64,000 bases of DNA from Streptomyces sp. DH-12 (GTDB lineage Bacteria > Actinomycetota > Actinomycetes > Streptomycetales > Streptomycetaceae), in the NCBI RefSeq assembly GCF_002899455.1, contig NZ_PPFB01000001.1, forward strand, positions 5,183,001 through 5,247,000, given 5' to 3'. The position numbers were made by a program, and so were the translations under genes. This document shows, one piece after another, positions 1 through 8,767 of this stretch. The notes below the pieces were generated by a model that was not told the origin of the DNA, made no database searches, and saw nothing but the letters and a program-made list of their open reading frames with translations. Each line of letters starts with the position of its first letter. The first letter of the stretch is position 1.

Positions 1-135
1 GTGAGGAGCCCCCCAGGTGCGGACGAAAGCGTGTGCCCGGTGCGAGGCTGACGAAGTTACTGGGGTGCGGGAGACGTGTCGGGGATACGGAGATCCCGTG
101 ATGCGAACGTGACGTGACCGGAGGGTAGCTCTCCG

Positions 136-1293
136 CTAGGACCGGAACGGTCCCCGTACCTCATACGTGATCCCGCCCGACGAACGGCCGCTCGTGCCAC
201 GCTGGCTCGAGAAGTACAGGCGGGTCCCGTCCGGGGAGAAGGCCGGGCCGGTGATCTCCGAGCCGGACTGGCCGCTGACGCGGAGGAACGGGGCGACCAC
301 GCCGTCGGGCGTGATGACGCAGATCTCCATGTTCCCGCCGTCCTCGGCCACGAAGAGGTCGCCGGAAGCCGCGCCGGTGACGTTGTCGACGCCCGTCAGC
401 GGAGCGGATCCGCCCGTCACCAGGGAGTCGTCGTAGGCGAGTGCGATGGTCTGGGCGGACGCGTCGTACTGCCAGACGCGGTTGTCGCCCTTCGTGGTGA
501 ACCAGCAGGTGTCGTCCGCGTAGTAGCAGCCCTCGCCGCCGTTGAAGCGCTTGGCTCCCGAGACCTGGTTGCGGGTGGCGGTGGCGCCGGACGGGTCGGG
601 GACCCGCGCCCAGCTCACCGGGCCGTTGGCGCCGCTGCCGCCGACCAGCACCTCCAGCGTGCCCGACGACAGGTCGCCCCAGGTGGTGGGGCGGAAGCGG
701 TAGAAGCAGCCGTCCGACACGTCCTCCGTCAGGTACACCACCTTGCGCACCGGGTCGGCCGCCGCCGCCTCGTGCTTGAAGCGCCCCATCGCGTCCCGGC
801 GGACGGCCGCCCTGACGCCCCACGGGTCGGTCTCGTAGACGTACCCGCGGTCCACCTCCTCGCAGGACAGCCAGGTGTTCCACGGGGTCTTCCCGCCCGC
901 GCAGTTCTGCCGGGTGCCGGACAGGACGCGGTACGCGCCCGTGACCGTGCCGGTGGCCGAGAACTTCAGCGCGCTCGCCCCGCCGGAGGGGTTGATCTCC
1001 GAGTTGGAGACGTAGATCCAGCCCGGTCCGTCGGCGTAGCAGGCGCCGCCGTCGGGGGCGTCGTGCCAGGTGTAGGAGGTGCCCGGGACCGTTCTGCCGG
1101 AACGGGCGACGACGCGGCTGGTGAAGCCGGCGGGCAGGCTGACGCCGTTGGCGTCCGCCGCCCCGAGCGGACCGTACGGGCCGCTGCCCGGCTGGGCGGG
1201 GGCGGCCGCTGCCGCGCCGCGCCACAAGGTCCCGCCGAGCACGGAGGCGGTGCCGCCGACGGCGGTCGCACGAAGGAAGGTACGACGTTCCAC
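136..1293 (-). CDS. Secreted PhoX-like (DUF839) protein
   Basis: The product is 385 residues. It starts with a twin-arginine signal (ERRTFLRA at residues 2-9, then a small hydrophobic stretch ending near AAAAPAQP at 26-33), so it should leave the cytoplasm folded by the Tat route. The rest reads as a beta-propeller of the DUF839/PhoX family. Phrases such as HDAPDGGACY, NCAGGKTPWNTWLSCEE and FKHEAAAADP are typical of the calcium-dependent alkaline phosphatase-like PhoX group, in which the NCAGG and FKHE segments carry metal ligands. At 385 residues it is shorter than classical PhoX (about 600), so phosphatase activity is not certain. It is transcribed leftward and is not coupled to its neighbours. 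The last codons overlap a small inverted repeat (139-153) that could help termination. Confidence 0.85.
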   Translation of the reverse strand: MERRTFLRATAVGGTASVLGGTLWRGAAAAAPAQPGSGPYGPLGAADANGVSLPAGFTSRVVARSGRTVPGTSYTWHDAPDGGACYADGPGWIYVSNSEINPSGGASALKFSATGTVTGAYRVLSGTRQNCAGGKTPWNTWLSCEEVDRGYVYETDPWGVRAAVRRDAMGRFKHEAAAADPVRKVVYLTEDVSDGCFYRFRPTTWGDLSSGTLEVLVGGSGANGPVSWARVPDPSGATATRNQVSGAKRFNGGEGCYYADDTCWFTTKGDNRVWQYDASAQTIALAYDDSLVTGGSAPLTGVDNVTGAASGDLFVAEDGGNMEICVITPDGVVAPFLRVSGQSGSEITGPAFSPDGTRLYFSSQRGTSGRSSGGITYEVRGPFRS

Positions 1294-1410
1294 TGTCGCT
1301 CCAAAGGTCCTGTGACCGTCCTGCCGCCGGTCGGCGGCGGGGGCGTGCGAGCAGCGAACCTAGGGGAGCCGGGTGGACGCCTCGTGACCGCGGACGAACC
1401 GGCGGGTGAC

Positions 1411-1457
1411 GGAGCGGCGTGCACAGCGGGTGTCCGCACCGCCGTGCACGCCGCTCC
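1411..1457 (-). terminator. Large hairpin downstream of nirD
   Basis: Perfect 14-bp arms at 1411-1424 and 1444-1457 enclose a 19-base loop that can itself pair (GCGG with CCGC). The hairpin lies 8 bases beyond the nirD stop, at the end of the leftward nir operon. There is no long U-tract, as is usual for GC-rich actinomycete terminators. Confidence 0.7.
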
Positions 1458-1464
1458 GGGTGGG

Positions 1465-1818
1465 TCAGGCCGCCTCCACCTCGTACGCCGTCACGCGGAC
1501 CGTGTCGTCGTCCAGGCACCGGCCCGTCTCCAGGTCGAAGCGCTGCTTCAGGAGCGGGGAGGCGACGAACGGGCGGCCCCGGTGGGTGCCGGTGAGGCCG
1601 CGGGAGAGGACCGCCGCGCCCGTGAACGGGTCGCGGTTGTCGATGGCGTACAGCCGGCCCGCGCGGTCGGTGAACACCGCGGCCTGCCGGCCGTCGGGCA
1701 GCAGGGCGGCCACGCCCCGGCCGGGGATCAGCCGGTCGAGGCCGCAGACCTCGAGCCAGTCGTCCGTCAGGCGGAGCCGTACGGTCAGGCCGGTGGTCGT
1801 CTCGAGTGCCAGGGTCAT
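1465..1818 (-). CDS. nirD: Assimilatory nitrite reductase small subunit NirD
   Basis: 117 residues with the NirD-type Rieske-like fold. The core segments VCGLDRLIPGRGVAALLPDG, FTDRAGRLYAIDNRDPFTG, RGRPFVASPLLKQRFDLETG and YEVEA match NirD subunits. As in other NirD proteins, the Cys/His ligands of a true Rieske cluster are absent, so it is probably structural or assists electron transfer to NirB rather than holding a [2Fe-2S] centre. The ATG at 1818 overlaps the nirB stop in an ATGA junction, so the two are translationally coupled. A longer open frame continues upstream in this register but lies inside nirB. NirD is the last gene of the leftward nir operon, followed by a strong hairpin. Confidence 0.93.
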   Translation of the reverse strand: MTLALETTTGLTVRLRLTDDWLEVCGLDRLIPGRGVAALLPDGRQAAVFTDRAGRLYAIDNRDPFTGAAVLSRGLTGTHRGRPFVASPLLKQRFDLETGRCLDDDTVRVTAYEVEAA

Positions 1819-4415
1819 CGCTGTGCGCTTCCTTCCAGGACGTCGTCGGCGGGACGCGGGCCGATGCTCAGCAGGGGCAGGTCGGGCTTGATCTGGCCGC
1901 GTTCGGGGACGAAGGCGACCACCGGGTCGGGGGTGTCCGGGGCGTTCACGAAGGACACGAACCGGGCCAGCTTCTCCGGGTCGTCGACGGTCTCCGCCCA
2001 CTCGTCGCGGTAGTGCGCGACGTGCGCGGCCATCAGCGCCTCCAGTTCGTCGCAGATGCCCAGCGAGTCGTGCACCACCACGTCCCGTACGTGGTCCAGG
2101 CCGCCGGGGACGCGCTCCAGCCAGGCGGAGGTGCGCTCCAGCCGGTCCGCGGTGCGGATGTAGAACATCAGGAACCGGTCGATGAGGCGGATCAGCCCGT
2201 CGTCGGAGAGGTCCTGCGCGAGCAGGTCGGCGTGGCGCGGAGTGGCGCCGCCGTTCCCGCCGACGTAGAGGTTCCAGCCGTGGGCGGTGGCGATGACGCC
2301 GAAGTCCTTCGACCGGGCCTCCGCGCACTCGCGCTGGCAGCCGGACACCGCCGACTTCAGCTTGTGCGGGGAGCGCAGGCCCCGGTAGCGCAGCTCCAGG
2401 TCGATCGCCATGCGCACCGAGTCCTGGACGCCGTAGCGGCACCAGGTCCGTCCGACGCAGGACTTCACCGTGCGCAGCGACTTGCCGTACGCGTGGCCCG
2501 ACTCGAAGCCGGCGTCGACCAGCCGGGTCCAGATCAGGGGGAGCTGCTCGACCCGCGCGCCGAACATGTCGATCCGCTGGCCGCCGGTGATCTTCGTGTA
2601 GAGCCCGAAGTCGCGGGCGATCTCGCCGATCACGATCAGTTTCTCCGGCGCGATCTCCCCGCCGGGGATGCGCGGCACCACCGAGTACGAGCCGTTCCTC
2701 TGCAGGTTGGCCAGGAAGTGGTCGTTGGTGTCCTGGAGGGCCGCCTGCTCGCCGTCCAGCACATAGGTGCTCGCGCCGATCGCCGGCGCGAGGGACGCGA
2801 CGATCGAGCCGACGGTCGGCTTGCACACCTCGCAGCCGTCGCCGCCGCGCGCCTCCTCGCGGCCGTACCGGTCCAGCAGTTCGCGGTGGGAGGTGATGCG
2901 CAGGGCGAGGACGATCTCGTACAGCTCCTCGCGGGTGCGGGAGAAGCAGCCGCACAGGCCCTTGTCGACCTCGACGCCGTTCGCCTCCAGCTCGGCGTCC
3001 AGCAGCTGGCCCAGCGCCTTGACGCAACTGCCGCAGCCGGTACCGGCCTTGGTGCACTTCTTCACCTCGGGCACGGTGGTGCACCGGTGGCCGGTGACCG
3101 CGCCGCGGATCGTGCCCTTGGTGACGTTGTGGCAGGAGCAGATCACCGCGTCGTCGGGCAGCGCGGACGGGCCGAGCGCGGCCGGGGCCCCGGCGCCGGC
3201 GGGCAGCACCAGCGACTCCGGCGCGACCGGCGGCACCGAGCCGGTGAACGCCCGCAGCGTGCCGTACGCCTCGGCGTCGCCGACCAGGATGCCGCCGAGC
3301 AGCGTGCCGTCCCGGCCGATCACCAGCTTCTTGTACAGGCCCGCGCGGGAGTCGGAGTAGACGACGTCCAGGCAGTCGTCGGCGGTGCCGTGCGCGTCGC
3401 CGAAGGACGCCACGTCCACGCCGAGCAGCTTCAGCTTGGTGGACAGGTCGGCGCCGGTGAAGGCGGCCTCGTCCCCGGCGATGGCCGCGGCGGCCGTCTC
3501 GGCCTGCTCGTAGCCGGGCGCGACCAGGCCGTACACCCGGCCGTCGGCGGCCAGCGCGCACTCGCCGACCGCGAACACGCGCGGATCGGTGACCGTACGG
3601 CACTGCTCGTCCACGGCGATCCCGCCGCGCTCGCCGACCGCCAGACCGCAGTCGCGGGCGAGCTGGTCGCGGGGGCGGACGCCGGCGGAGAACACCACCA
3701 GGTCGGTGGCGAGTTCGGAGCCGTCGGACAGCTTCATGCCGGTGACGGCGCCCGCCTCGTCGACCACGATCTCCTGGGTGCCGACGCCGGTGTGGACGGT
3801 CAGCCCCATGTCCTCGACGGTGCGCAGCAGCGCCGCGCCGCCGCCCTCGTCGACCTGCACCGGCATCAGCCGCGGTGCGAACTCCACGATGTGCGAGGTG
3901 AGTCCGAGGCCCTTGAGCGCGCCGGCCGCCTCGAGACCGAGCAGACCGCCGCCCACCACCGCGCCCGTCCTCGCCCGGCTCCGCGCGTACTCCTCGATGG
4001 CGAGCAGGTCCTCGACGGTGCGGTAGACGAAGCAGCCCTCGGCGTCCTTGTTCGGCACCGGCGGCACGAACGGGCAGGAGCCGGTCGCCAGCACCAGCAC
4101 GTCGTAGCCGACGACCAGCCCGGAGCGGGCGGTCACCGTGCGCGCCTCGCGGTCCACGCGCTCGGCCGGGTCGCCGACGTGCAGCTCGATGCCGTGGTCC
4201 GCGAGGAACGCCGGGTCCGTCAGCGACAGTTCCTCGGGCGTCCGGCCCGAGAAGTACGAGGTGAGCTGCACGCGGTCGTAGGCCGGACGCGGCTCCTCGC
4301 ACAGCACGACCACGCGGTGCGTGGCGGTCAGGCCGCGCTCGGCGAGCGCCTCCAGGAAGCGCTGGCCGACCATGCCGTGGCCGACGAGCACGAGGGTCGG
4401 GGTGTCCGTGGGCAT
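1815..4415 (-). CDS. nirB: Assimilatory nitrite reductase large subunit NirB
   Basis: 866 residues, the usual NirB length. It reduces nitrite to ammonium with NAD(P)H, FAD, [2Fe-2S], siroheme and [4Fe-4S]. In order: an FAD-binding GHGMVGQRF motif near residue 11, an NAD motif GGGLLGLE near 148, a BFD-like [2Fe-2S] region with CSC near 422 and CTKAGTGCGSC near 453, a second Cys pair (CEVC) near 528, and siroheme/[4Fe-4S] cysteines CVGRTWC near 651 and SGCQREC near 690. The ATG at 4415 overlaps the stop of the upstream oxidoreductase by one base (TGATG), and the stop overlaps nirD. Transcription probably starts upstream of 5632 under the predicted GlnR operator. Cytoplasmic. Confidence 0.96.
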   Translation of the reverse strand: MPTDTPTLVLVGHGMVGQRFLEALAERGLTATHRVVVLCEEPRPAYDRVQLTSYFSGRTPEELSLTDPAFLADHGIELHVGDPAERVDREARTVTARSGLVVGYDVLVLATGSCPFVPPVPNKDAEGCFVYRTVEDLLAIEEYARSRARTGAVVGGGLLGLEAAGALKGLGLTSHIVEFAPRLMPVQVDEGGGAALLRTVEDMGLTVHTGVGTQEIVVDEAGAVTGMKLSDGSELATDLVVFSAGVRPRDQLARDCGLAVGERGGIAVDEQCRTVTDPRVFAVGECALAADGRVYGLVAPGYEQAETAAAAIAGDEAAFTGADLSTKLKLLGVDVASFGDAHGTADDCLDVVYSDSRAGLYKKLVIGRDGTLLGGILVGDAEAYGTLRAFTGSVPPVAPESLVLPAGAGAPAALGPSALPDDAVICSCHNVTKGTIRGAVTGHRCTTVPEVKKCTKAGTGCGSCVKALGQLLDAELEANGVEVDKGLCGCFSRTREELYEIVLALRITSHRELLDRYGREEARGGDGCEVCKPTVGSIVASLAPAIGASTYVLDGEQAALQDTNDHFLANLQRNGSYSVVPRIPGGEIAPEKLIVIGEIARDFGLYTKITGGQRIDMFGARVEQLPLIWTRLVDAGFESGHAYGKSLRTVKSCVGRTWCRYGVQDSVRMAIDLELRYRGLRSPHKLKSAVSGCQRECAEARSKDFGVIATAHGWNLYVGGNGGATPRHADLLAQDLSDDGLIRLIDRFLMFYIRTADRLERTSAWLERVPGGLDHVRDVVVHDSLGICDELEALMAAHVAHYRDEWAETVDDPEKLARFVSFVNAPDTPDPVVAFVPERGQIKPDLPLLSIGPRPADDVLEGSAQR

Positions 4416-5632
4416 CAGGAGCCTCCGTCGTGGGTGAGCAGGTGGAGCAGGGGCCCGCCGTCGGACGGGAGCGGTTCCGCTCCCTCCCAGGCGCGCGCGA
4501 GGGCGCCGACGGCGCCGAGTTCGCCGACCAGCACGCCGCCGACCAGGCGGTCGCCGCGGACCACGACCTTGCGGTAGGTGCCGCGGGTGGCGTCGGCGAG
4601 CCGCACGACGTCGTCGCCCGGCAGCCCCTCGGTCTCGCCGAACGCGGCCAGGTCGAAGGGGCTGTCCGGGCCGGTCAGGGTGAGCCGGGTGAGCGAACGG
4701 GTGCCGGTGTAGCGGGCGGCGGCGTCCCCGGCGAGCAGCGCGGCGAGCGCGTCGGCCTGCTCCAGGGCCGGCGCGGCCAGCCCGTAGACGGTGCCGGCGT
4801 GCTGGACGCAGTCGCCGACCGCGTGGACGCACGGGTCTGAGGTGCGCAGCTCGTCGTCGACGACGACGCCCTCGGCCACGTCGAGCCCGGCGGCCCGCGC
4901 GAGGGAGACCCTCGGGCGCACCCCGCAGGCCAGCACCACGAGGTCGGCGTCCAGGGCGTAGCCGTCGGCCAGCTCCACCGAGCGGACCGCGCCGCCGGCG
5001 CAGCGCACGTCCCGCACCCGGCACTCGGTGTGCACCTCCACGCCGAGCCCCGTCAGATGGCGCCGGACCAGCGCGGAGGCGGCCGGGTCGAGCTGGCGTT
5101 CCATGAGCCGCTCGGCCTGCTGGGCGAGGACCACCCGCGCGCCGCGCACGGCCAGCGCGCGGGCCGCGGACACGCCGAGCAGCCCGCCGCCGATCACCAC
5201 CGCCCGCACGCCCGGCCGCACCTCGGCGGACAGGCCCAGGCAGTCGTCCAGGGTGCGGAACGCGTGCACGCCCCGGGGCAGCTCACGGTCCTTCGTGAAC
5301 AGGCCGCGCAGCGGCGGCAGGACGGGGTTGGAGCCGGTGGCCAGCACCAGCCGCCCGTAGGCGGTCTCCGAGCCGTCCGCGCGGACGACGGTCCGCCGGT
5401 CCCGGTCGATGCCGGTGACCCGGGCGCGGACCAGCTCCGCGGGGGCGGGCAGGGCGATCACCTCGGGCCGGTAGCGCCCGGCGAGCACCTCGGCGAGCAG
5501 CACCCGGTTGTACGGCGGGTGCTCCTCCTCGCCGATCAGCGTCACGGGCGTGCCCAGCTCGCCGAGCCGCCGGGCGAGACGTACGCCCGCGAGGCCGGAG
5601 CCGATCACCACCACGCGCTCGTTCGAGGTCAT
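4415..5632 (-). CDS. FAD/NAD(P)-dependent oxidoreductase of the nir operon
   Basis: 405 residues with two dinucleotide-binding folds: IGSGLAGVRLARRL near the N-terminus (FAD) and IGGGLLGVSAARALAVRG in the middle (NAD(P)H), plus the FAD-closing motif VHAVGDC. It resembles the N-terminal flavoprotein half of NirB but has none of the Fe-S or siroheme cysteines. It is the first gene of the operon, overlaps nirB by one base and sits 23 bases from the predicted GlnR operator. A role passing electrons from NAD(P)H to the nitrate or nitrite reductase is likely by context, because NasA in this region has no obvious partner reductase. That role is inference; the family alone only says flavin oxidoreductase. 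Confidence 0.9.
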   Translation of the reverse strand: MTSNERVVVIGSGLAGVRLARRLGELGTPVTLIGEEEHPPYNRVLLAEVLAGRYRPEVIALPAPAELVRARVTGIDRDRRTVVRADGSETAYGRLVLATGSNPVLPPLRGLFTKDRELPRGVHAFRTLDDCLGLSAEVRPGVRAVVIGGGLLGVSAARALAVRGARVVLAQQAERLMERQLDPAASALVRRHLTGLGVEVHTECRVRDVRCAGGAVRSVELADGYALDADLVVLACGVRPRVSLARAAGLDVAEGVVVDDELRTSDPCVHAVGDCVQHAGTVYGLAAPALEQADALAALLAGDAAARYTGTRSLTRLTLTGPDSPFDLAAFGETEGLPGDDVVRLADATRGTYRKVVVRGDRLVGGVLVGELGAVGALARAWEGAEPLPSDGGPLLHLLTHDGGS

Positions 5633-5654
5633 GTCCCGAGCGTGCGGGGCGGGT

Positions 5655-5692
5655 GTTACCCGGCGGCATCCCCTCTGTTTCCCGCGCGGAAC
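5655..5692 (-). promoter_or_regulatory. Predicted GlnR operator of the nir operon
   Basis: Read leftward, four 5-base elements are spaced exactly 6 bases apart: GTTCC, GAAAC, GATGC and GTAAC. The actinobacterial GlnR box is gTnAc-n6-GaAAc, usually repeated with the same 6-base step. The second element is a perfect GAAAC and the outer ones differ by one base. The site ends 23 bp before the first codon of the nir operon. GlnR control of nirB is established in Streptomyces; its presence here is a prediction from pattern and position. Confidence 0.78.
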
Positions 5693-5825
5693 GCTGCCCT
5701 CAGCGGTCGCGGACGCCGGGTGTGAGGCCTCCGGGGGCGGCCGCGTGGCGGACGTGAGGAGGCCAACCTCAACAAACGCTCATCTTGATGGACGTGACAT
5801 CTTTCGCCTTCGTAGGCTCGCGGCC

Positions 5826-6608
5826 ATGCCCGACATCTCGCTGACCACGGTCGTCCTGCTCTGCGTGGCCGCGCTCGTCGCCGGCTGGATCGACGCCGTG
5901 GTGGGCGGCGGCGGGCTGCTGCTCCTGCCGGCGCTGCTGCTCGGTCTGCCCGCCGGCACCCCGGCCGCGCACGCGCTGGGCACCAACAAGGCGGTCGCGA
6001 TCGTGGGCACCACGGGTGCGGCGGTGACGTACGCCCGCAAGGCGCCGGTGGACGTGCGGACGGCGGTGCGGATCGGGCTGGCCGCCCTCGCCGGGTCGTC
6101 CGGCGGTGCGTTCCTCGCGGCCGGGATGAGCACCGAGGTGCTCAAGCCGGTCATCATGGTGGTGCTGCTCGCGGTGGCCGCCTTCGTCATCCTGCGGCCC
6201 GCCTTCGGCACCGCACCCGCGCCGGGCCCGGCCACCCGCCGGCAGATCCTCGCCGCGATCGGCCTGGCCGGCCTCGGCATCGGCTTCTACGACGGCCTGA
6301 TCGGCCCCGGCACCGGCACGTTCCTCGTCCTGGCGCTCACCGCCGTGCTCCACCTCGACCTGGTCACCGCCTCCGCCACCGCCAAGATCGTCAACTGCTG
6401 CACCAACGCGGGCGCCCTCGCCACCTTCGCCTGGCAGGGCGCGGTCCTGTGGCACCTGGCGGCCCTGATGGCGGTCTTCAACCTGGCGGGCGGCATGCTC
6501 GGCGCCCGTACCGCCCTGAAGCGCGGCAGCGGTTTCGTCCGCGTGGTCCTGCTGACGGTGGTCTTCGCCCTGGTGGCGAACCTGGCGTACGAGCAGTGGG
6601 TGGCGTAG
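5826..6608 (+). CDS. TauE/SafE family membrane exporter
   Basis: 260 residues, almost entirely hydrophobic, with seven to eight predicted membrane helices. The family signature GWIDAVVGGGGLLLLPALLL is near residue 20, followed by the repeat-like GFYDGLIGPGTGTFLV near 157, the two-half arrangement of TauE/SafE (DUF81) proteins. Members export sulfite, sulfoacetate or other small organic anions, or move unknown anions. It is transcribed divergently from the nir operon and shares the 193-base intergenic region. ATG at 5826 is chosen because the first helix begins immediately after it. There is no Shine-Dalgarno sequence, and a TAGGCT -10-like hexamer ends 7 bases upstream, so the transcript may be leaderless. 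Its substrate is unknown; a nitrogen-oxyanion role would be a guess from position only. Confidence 0.85.
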   Translation: MPDISLTTVVLLCVAALVAGWIDAVVGGGGLLLLPALLLGLPAGTPAAHALGTNKAVAIVGTTGAAVTYARKAPVDVRTAVRIGLAALAGSSGGAFLAAGMSTEVLKPVIMVVLLAVAAFVILRPAFGTAPAPGPATRRQILAAIGLAGLGIGFYDGLIGPGTGTFLVLALTAVLHLDLVTASATAKIVNCCTNAGALATFAWQGAVLWHLAALMAVFNLAGGMLGARTALKRGSGFVRVVLLTVVFALVANLAYEQWVA

Positions 6609-6653
6609 GTCCCGGCAGAGGGGAGGCGGAGGGCTGACCTAGGCTTCCCGACC

Positions 6654-7292
6654 GTGACCACCACCTTGATGACGTATGCCGGGCCGGTCGACGACCGTGC
6701 GCCGGTGACCCGCACCGGCGGCGTGCCGCTGGTCCCGGCCGGGTTCACCTGGCCGCGGTGCGCGGAGTGCGCGGGGCCGATGCAGTTCCTCGCGCAGGTG
6801 CCGGCGGACGCCCCCGGGGCACAGGGGGCCGAGGCTGCCGAGCACGTCCTGTCGGTTTTCATGTGCCAGAACGACCCGGGGCTGTGCGACGAGTGGGATC
6901 CGGTCGCGGGCGGCAACCGGGCGCTGGTGTTCCCCCGCGCCGGACTCGCGCCCGCCCCGGTGCCGGAGGAGGGCGAGACCCTGCTGCCGGAGACCTGTGG
7001 CGTCGACCGCACGGCGGTCGACGCGGTCTCCTACTCCGAGGCCCGCGACCGCTGGGCGCAGGCGAGCGGCCGTCCCGTGCGGGACGTCCTCGGGGGCCTG
7101 GGCGGCGCTCCCGCGTGGCTCCAGGGCGACGAGACGCCGGTGTGCCCGTCGTGCGCGCGGGCGATGAGCTTCGTCGCCCAGTTCGAGGAGGGCCGCGACG
7201 AGGGGACCGCGATGAACTTCGGCGGTGGCGGCTGCGGGTACGCCTTCGCCTGCGTGCCGTGCGCGGAAGGCGCGTTCCTCTGGCAGAGCTGA
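6654..7292 (+). CDS. DUF1963 (YwqG-like) protein with Cys pairs
   Basis: 212 residues, GTG start at 6654 about 8 bases after a TAGGCT hexamer with no ribosome-binding site, so possibly leaderless. The GGVPLVPAGFTWPRC opening and a body with QFLAQVP, CPSCARAM and a closing GCGYAFACVPC resemble the YwqG/DUF1963 family, whose function is unknown. Four cysteine pairs (CAEC near 36, a C-x6-C near 74, CPSC near 162, and CVPC near 200) suggest structural metal binding, probably zinc. No signal peptide or membrane segment, so cytoplasmic. Followed by a bidirectional terminator-like hairpin. Confidence 0.72.
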   Translation: MTTTLMTYAGPVDDRAPVTRTGGVPLVPAGFTWPRCAECAGPMQFLAQVPADAPGAQGAEAAEHVLSVFMCQNDPGLCDEWDPVAGGNRALVFPRAGLAPAPVPEEGETLLPETCGVDRTAVDAVSYSEARDRWAQASGRPVRDVLGGLGGAPAWLQGDETPVCPSCARAMSFVAQFEEGRDEGTAMNFGGGGCGYAFACVPCAEGAFLWQS

Positions 7293-7329
7293 CCGGCCGG
7301 CTCCGCCCGCTTCCCCGGCGGCGGTCGCC

Positions 7330-7350
7330 CCCCTGTGTCCTGACACGGGG
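7330..7350. terminator. Bidirectional hairpin between convergent genes
   Basis: CCCC and GTGT (7330-7338, with a single bulged T) pair with ACAC and GGGG (7343-7350) around a CCTG tetraloop. It lies between the convergent DUF1963 and sortase genes. Confidence 0.55.
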
Positions 7351-7460
7351 CGCGGAGCACCTTGAGGGGGCGGGCGCCCACGGACCCCGCGGTCCGGGCG
7401 GCGGCCGGCCTCATGGGGCCGGACCCCGGGGCGGAGGCTGCCCGCGGACCCCGGCGCCCG

Positions 7461-8108
7461 TCAGCGGGTCCCCGTCAGGTGGGCGTAGACGACCACGTTG
7501 CCGCGGTAGCCGGTGGCGGGGGAGTAGCCGGCGCCGCAGGTGATGACGCGGAGCTCCGGTCGGCCGGCCGGGCCGTAGACCTTCTCGTCGGGGAAGTCCC
7601 GGGCGTCGTACGCCTCGACGGCGTCCACCGTGAACACGGCGACCGTGCCGTCGCGCCGGGCCACCTCGACCGTGCTGCCCTTGTGCAGGGCGCCGAGCGA
7701 GTAGAAGACGGCCGGGCCGTCGGCGTTGTCGACGTGGCCCGCGACGATCGCCGTGCCCCGCTCACCGGGAGTGGCGCCGGCCTCGTACCAGCCGGCCAGG
7801 TCCGGGCGGTCGGCTGGCGGCACGTCGAGGGAGCCGGCCGGGGTCAGCCCCAGGCCGGTCAGCGGCGCGTCCACGCCGATCGCCGGAATGCGCACCCGGT
7901 CGGGCGGCGACGGCGGCAGCGCGGGGGCCGCGGACCGCGCCGGGCCGTGCGCGTCGAGTGCGGAGTGCGCCTGCGCGGCGGACGGCTGCGGCGGGGCGTC
8001 GCCCCCGCCGTTCCGCAGCAGCACGGCCCCCGTGCACAGGGCGCACACCGTGACGGCGGCCATCGCCGCGTTGCCCGGACTCCGGGGCCGGCGGAACCTG
8101 CGGCGCAT
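7461..8108 (-). CDS. Class F sortase
   Basis: 215 residues. A basic N-terminus is followed by one membrane helix (residues about 14-31), a Pro/Ala-rich linker, and a sortase domain from about 68. The catalytic triad is visible: His125 in VAGHVDN, Cys191 in VITCGAGY, and Arg202 in GYRGNVVVYA. The absence of a C-terminal helix and the short catalytic domain fit the actinobacterial class F group. It would be anchored in the membrane and act on surface or pilin-like substrates outside the cell. The gene immediately upstream (8222-8767) encodes a secreted protein with a C-terminal helix and basic tail and is the natural partner, with 113 bases between them. The exact substrate motif is not visible there. 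Confidence 0.9.
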   Translation of the reverse strand: MRRRFRRPRSPGNAAMAAVTVCALCTGAVLLRNGGGDAPPQPSAAQAHSALDAHGPARSAAPALPPSPPDRVRIPAIGVDAPLTGLGLTPAGSLDVPPADRPDLAGWYEAGATPGERGTAIVAGHVDNADGPAVFYSLGALHKGSTVEVARRDGTVAVFTVDAVEAYDARDFPDEKVYGPAGRPELRVITCGAGYSPATGYRGNVVVYAHLTGTR

Positions 8109-8221
8109 GGGGTGACCTCACCTCGAGTCGGCCCCGTGCCCCCTCCGGGCCGCGAGGGGCGTCGGGCCCGGAGGGGGAGGGGACGTGCGGTACCTGTGGG
8201 ACGGGCGGCGGAGGATGCCCG

Positions 8222-8767
8222 TCAGATCCCGTCGCCTCTCGCCCGGCGATGCAGGAACCAGGTACCGCCCGCGGCGGCGACGGCGAGGGCCGTCACACCG
8301 GCCGCGGTCTGTACGGGGTCGGGGCCCAGCGCGCCACCGACCCCCGTCTTCACGCTTCCCCGGGGAACCATCTGCTCCGCGTCGGGCGTCAGCGTCACCA
8401 CGAGGTCCCCGCTCACCCGGCGCCCGCTCCCGGCACAGGCGACGACGATCTCGTACGTCCCCGGCTGCGCGCTCGGCGGCACCTGGAACTGTCCGATCGC
8501 CTCCCCCTCGTGCGTGCTCGGCGCCAGCGTGAACCGGCCGGCGCCGACCGCGGAGGCGTCGCCCGCCGCCGTCCCCTCGTCACCGCACGCCGCGGTGTTC
8601 GCGGAGACCTGCGCGCCCGGGGCGACGGACGACGGGTACATGAGCAGACCGGCGGTCGACGGGCCGGGGGCCTCCCCGGCGTACGCGGGGGCGGCGAGCA
8701 GCCCCGCGGTGGCCACGGCGAGTGCGGTGCCGGTCGTGCCGGTCAGCAGCCGGGCGGTACGTCGCAT
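8222..8767 (-). CDS. Secreted, C-terminally membrane-anchored protein next to sortase
   Basis: 181 residues. A signal peptide (residues 1-30, basic MRRTARLL then a hydrophobic core ending APAYA) is followed by an Ig-like or beta-rich domain of about 100 residues with two cysteines (C61 and C110) that could form a disulfide, and a C-terminal helix (VTALAVAAAGGTWFL) with a basic tail HRRARGD. This is the layout of a sortase substrate, but there is no LPxTG-type motif before the helix; the sequence there reads LGPDPVQTAAG. It could be a non-canonical substrate or simply a membrane-tethered surface protein working with the sortase. Function unknown. Confidence 0.75.
   Translation of the reverse strand: MRRTARLLTGTTGTALAVATAGLLAAPAYAGEAPGPSTAGLLMYPSSVAPGAQVSANTAACGDEGTAAGDASAVGAGRFTLAPSTHEGEAIGQFQVPPSAQPGTYEIVVACAGSGRRVSGDLVVTLTPDAEQMVPRGSVKTGVGGALGPDPVQTAAGVTALAVAAAGGTWFLHRRARGDGI

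Noticed and set aside
1815..5024. Upstream extension of nirB into the oxidoreductase gene
   Set aside because: The segment before the ATG at 4415 is Arg-rich shadow sequence; nirB starts with a proper FAD motif directly after that ATG.
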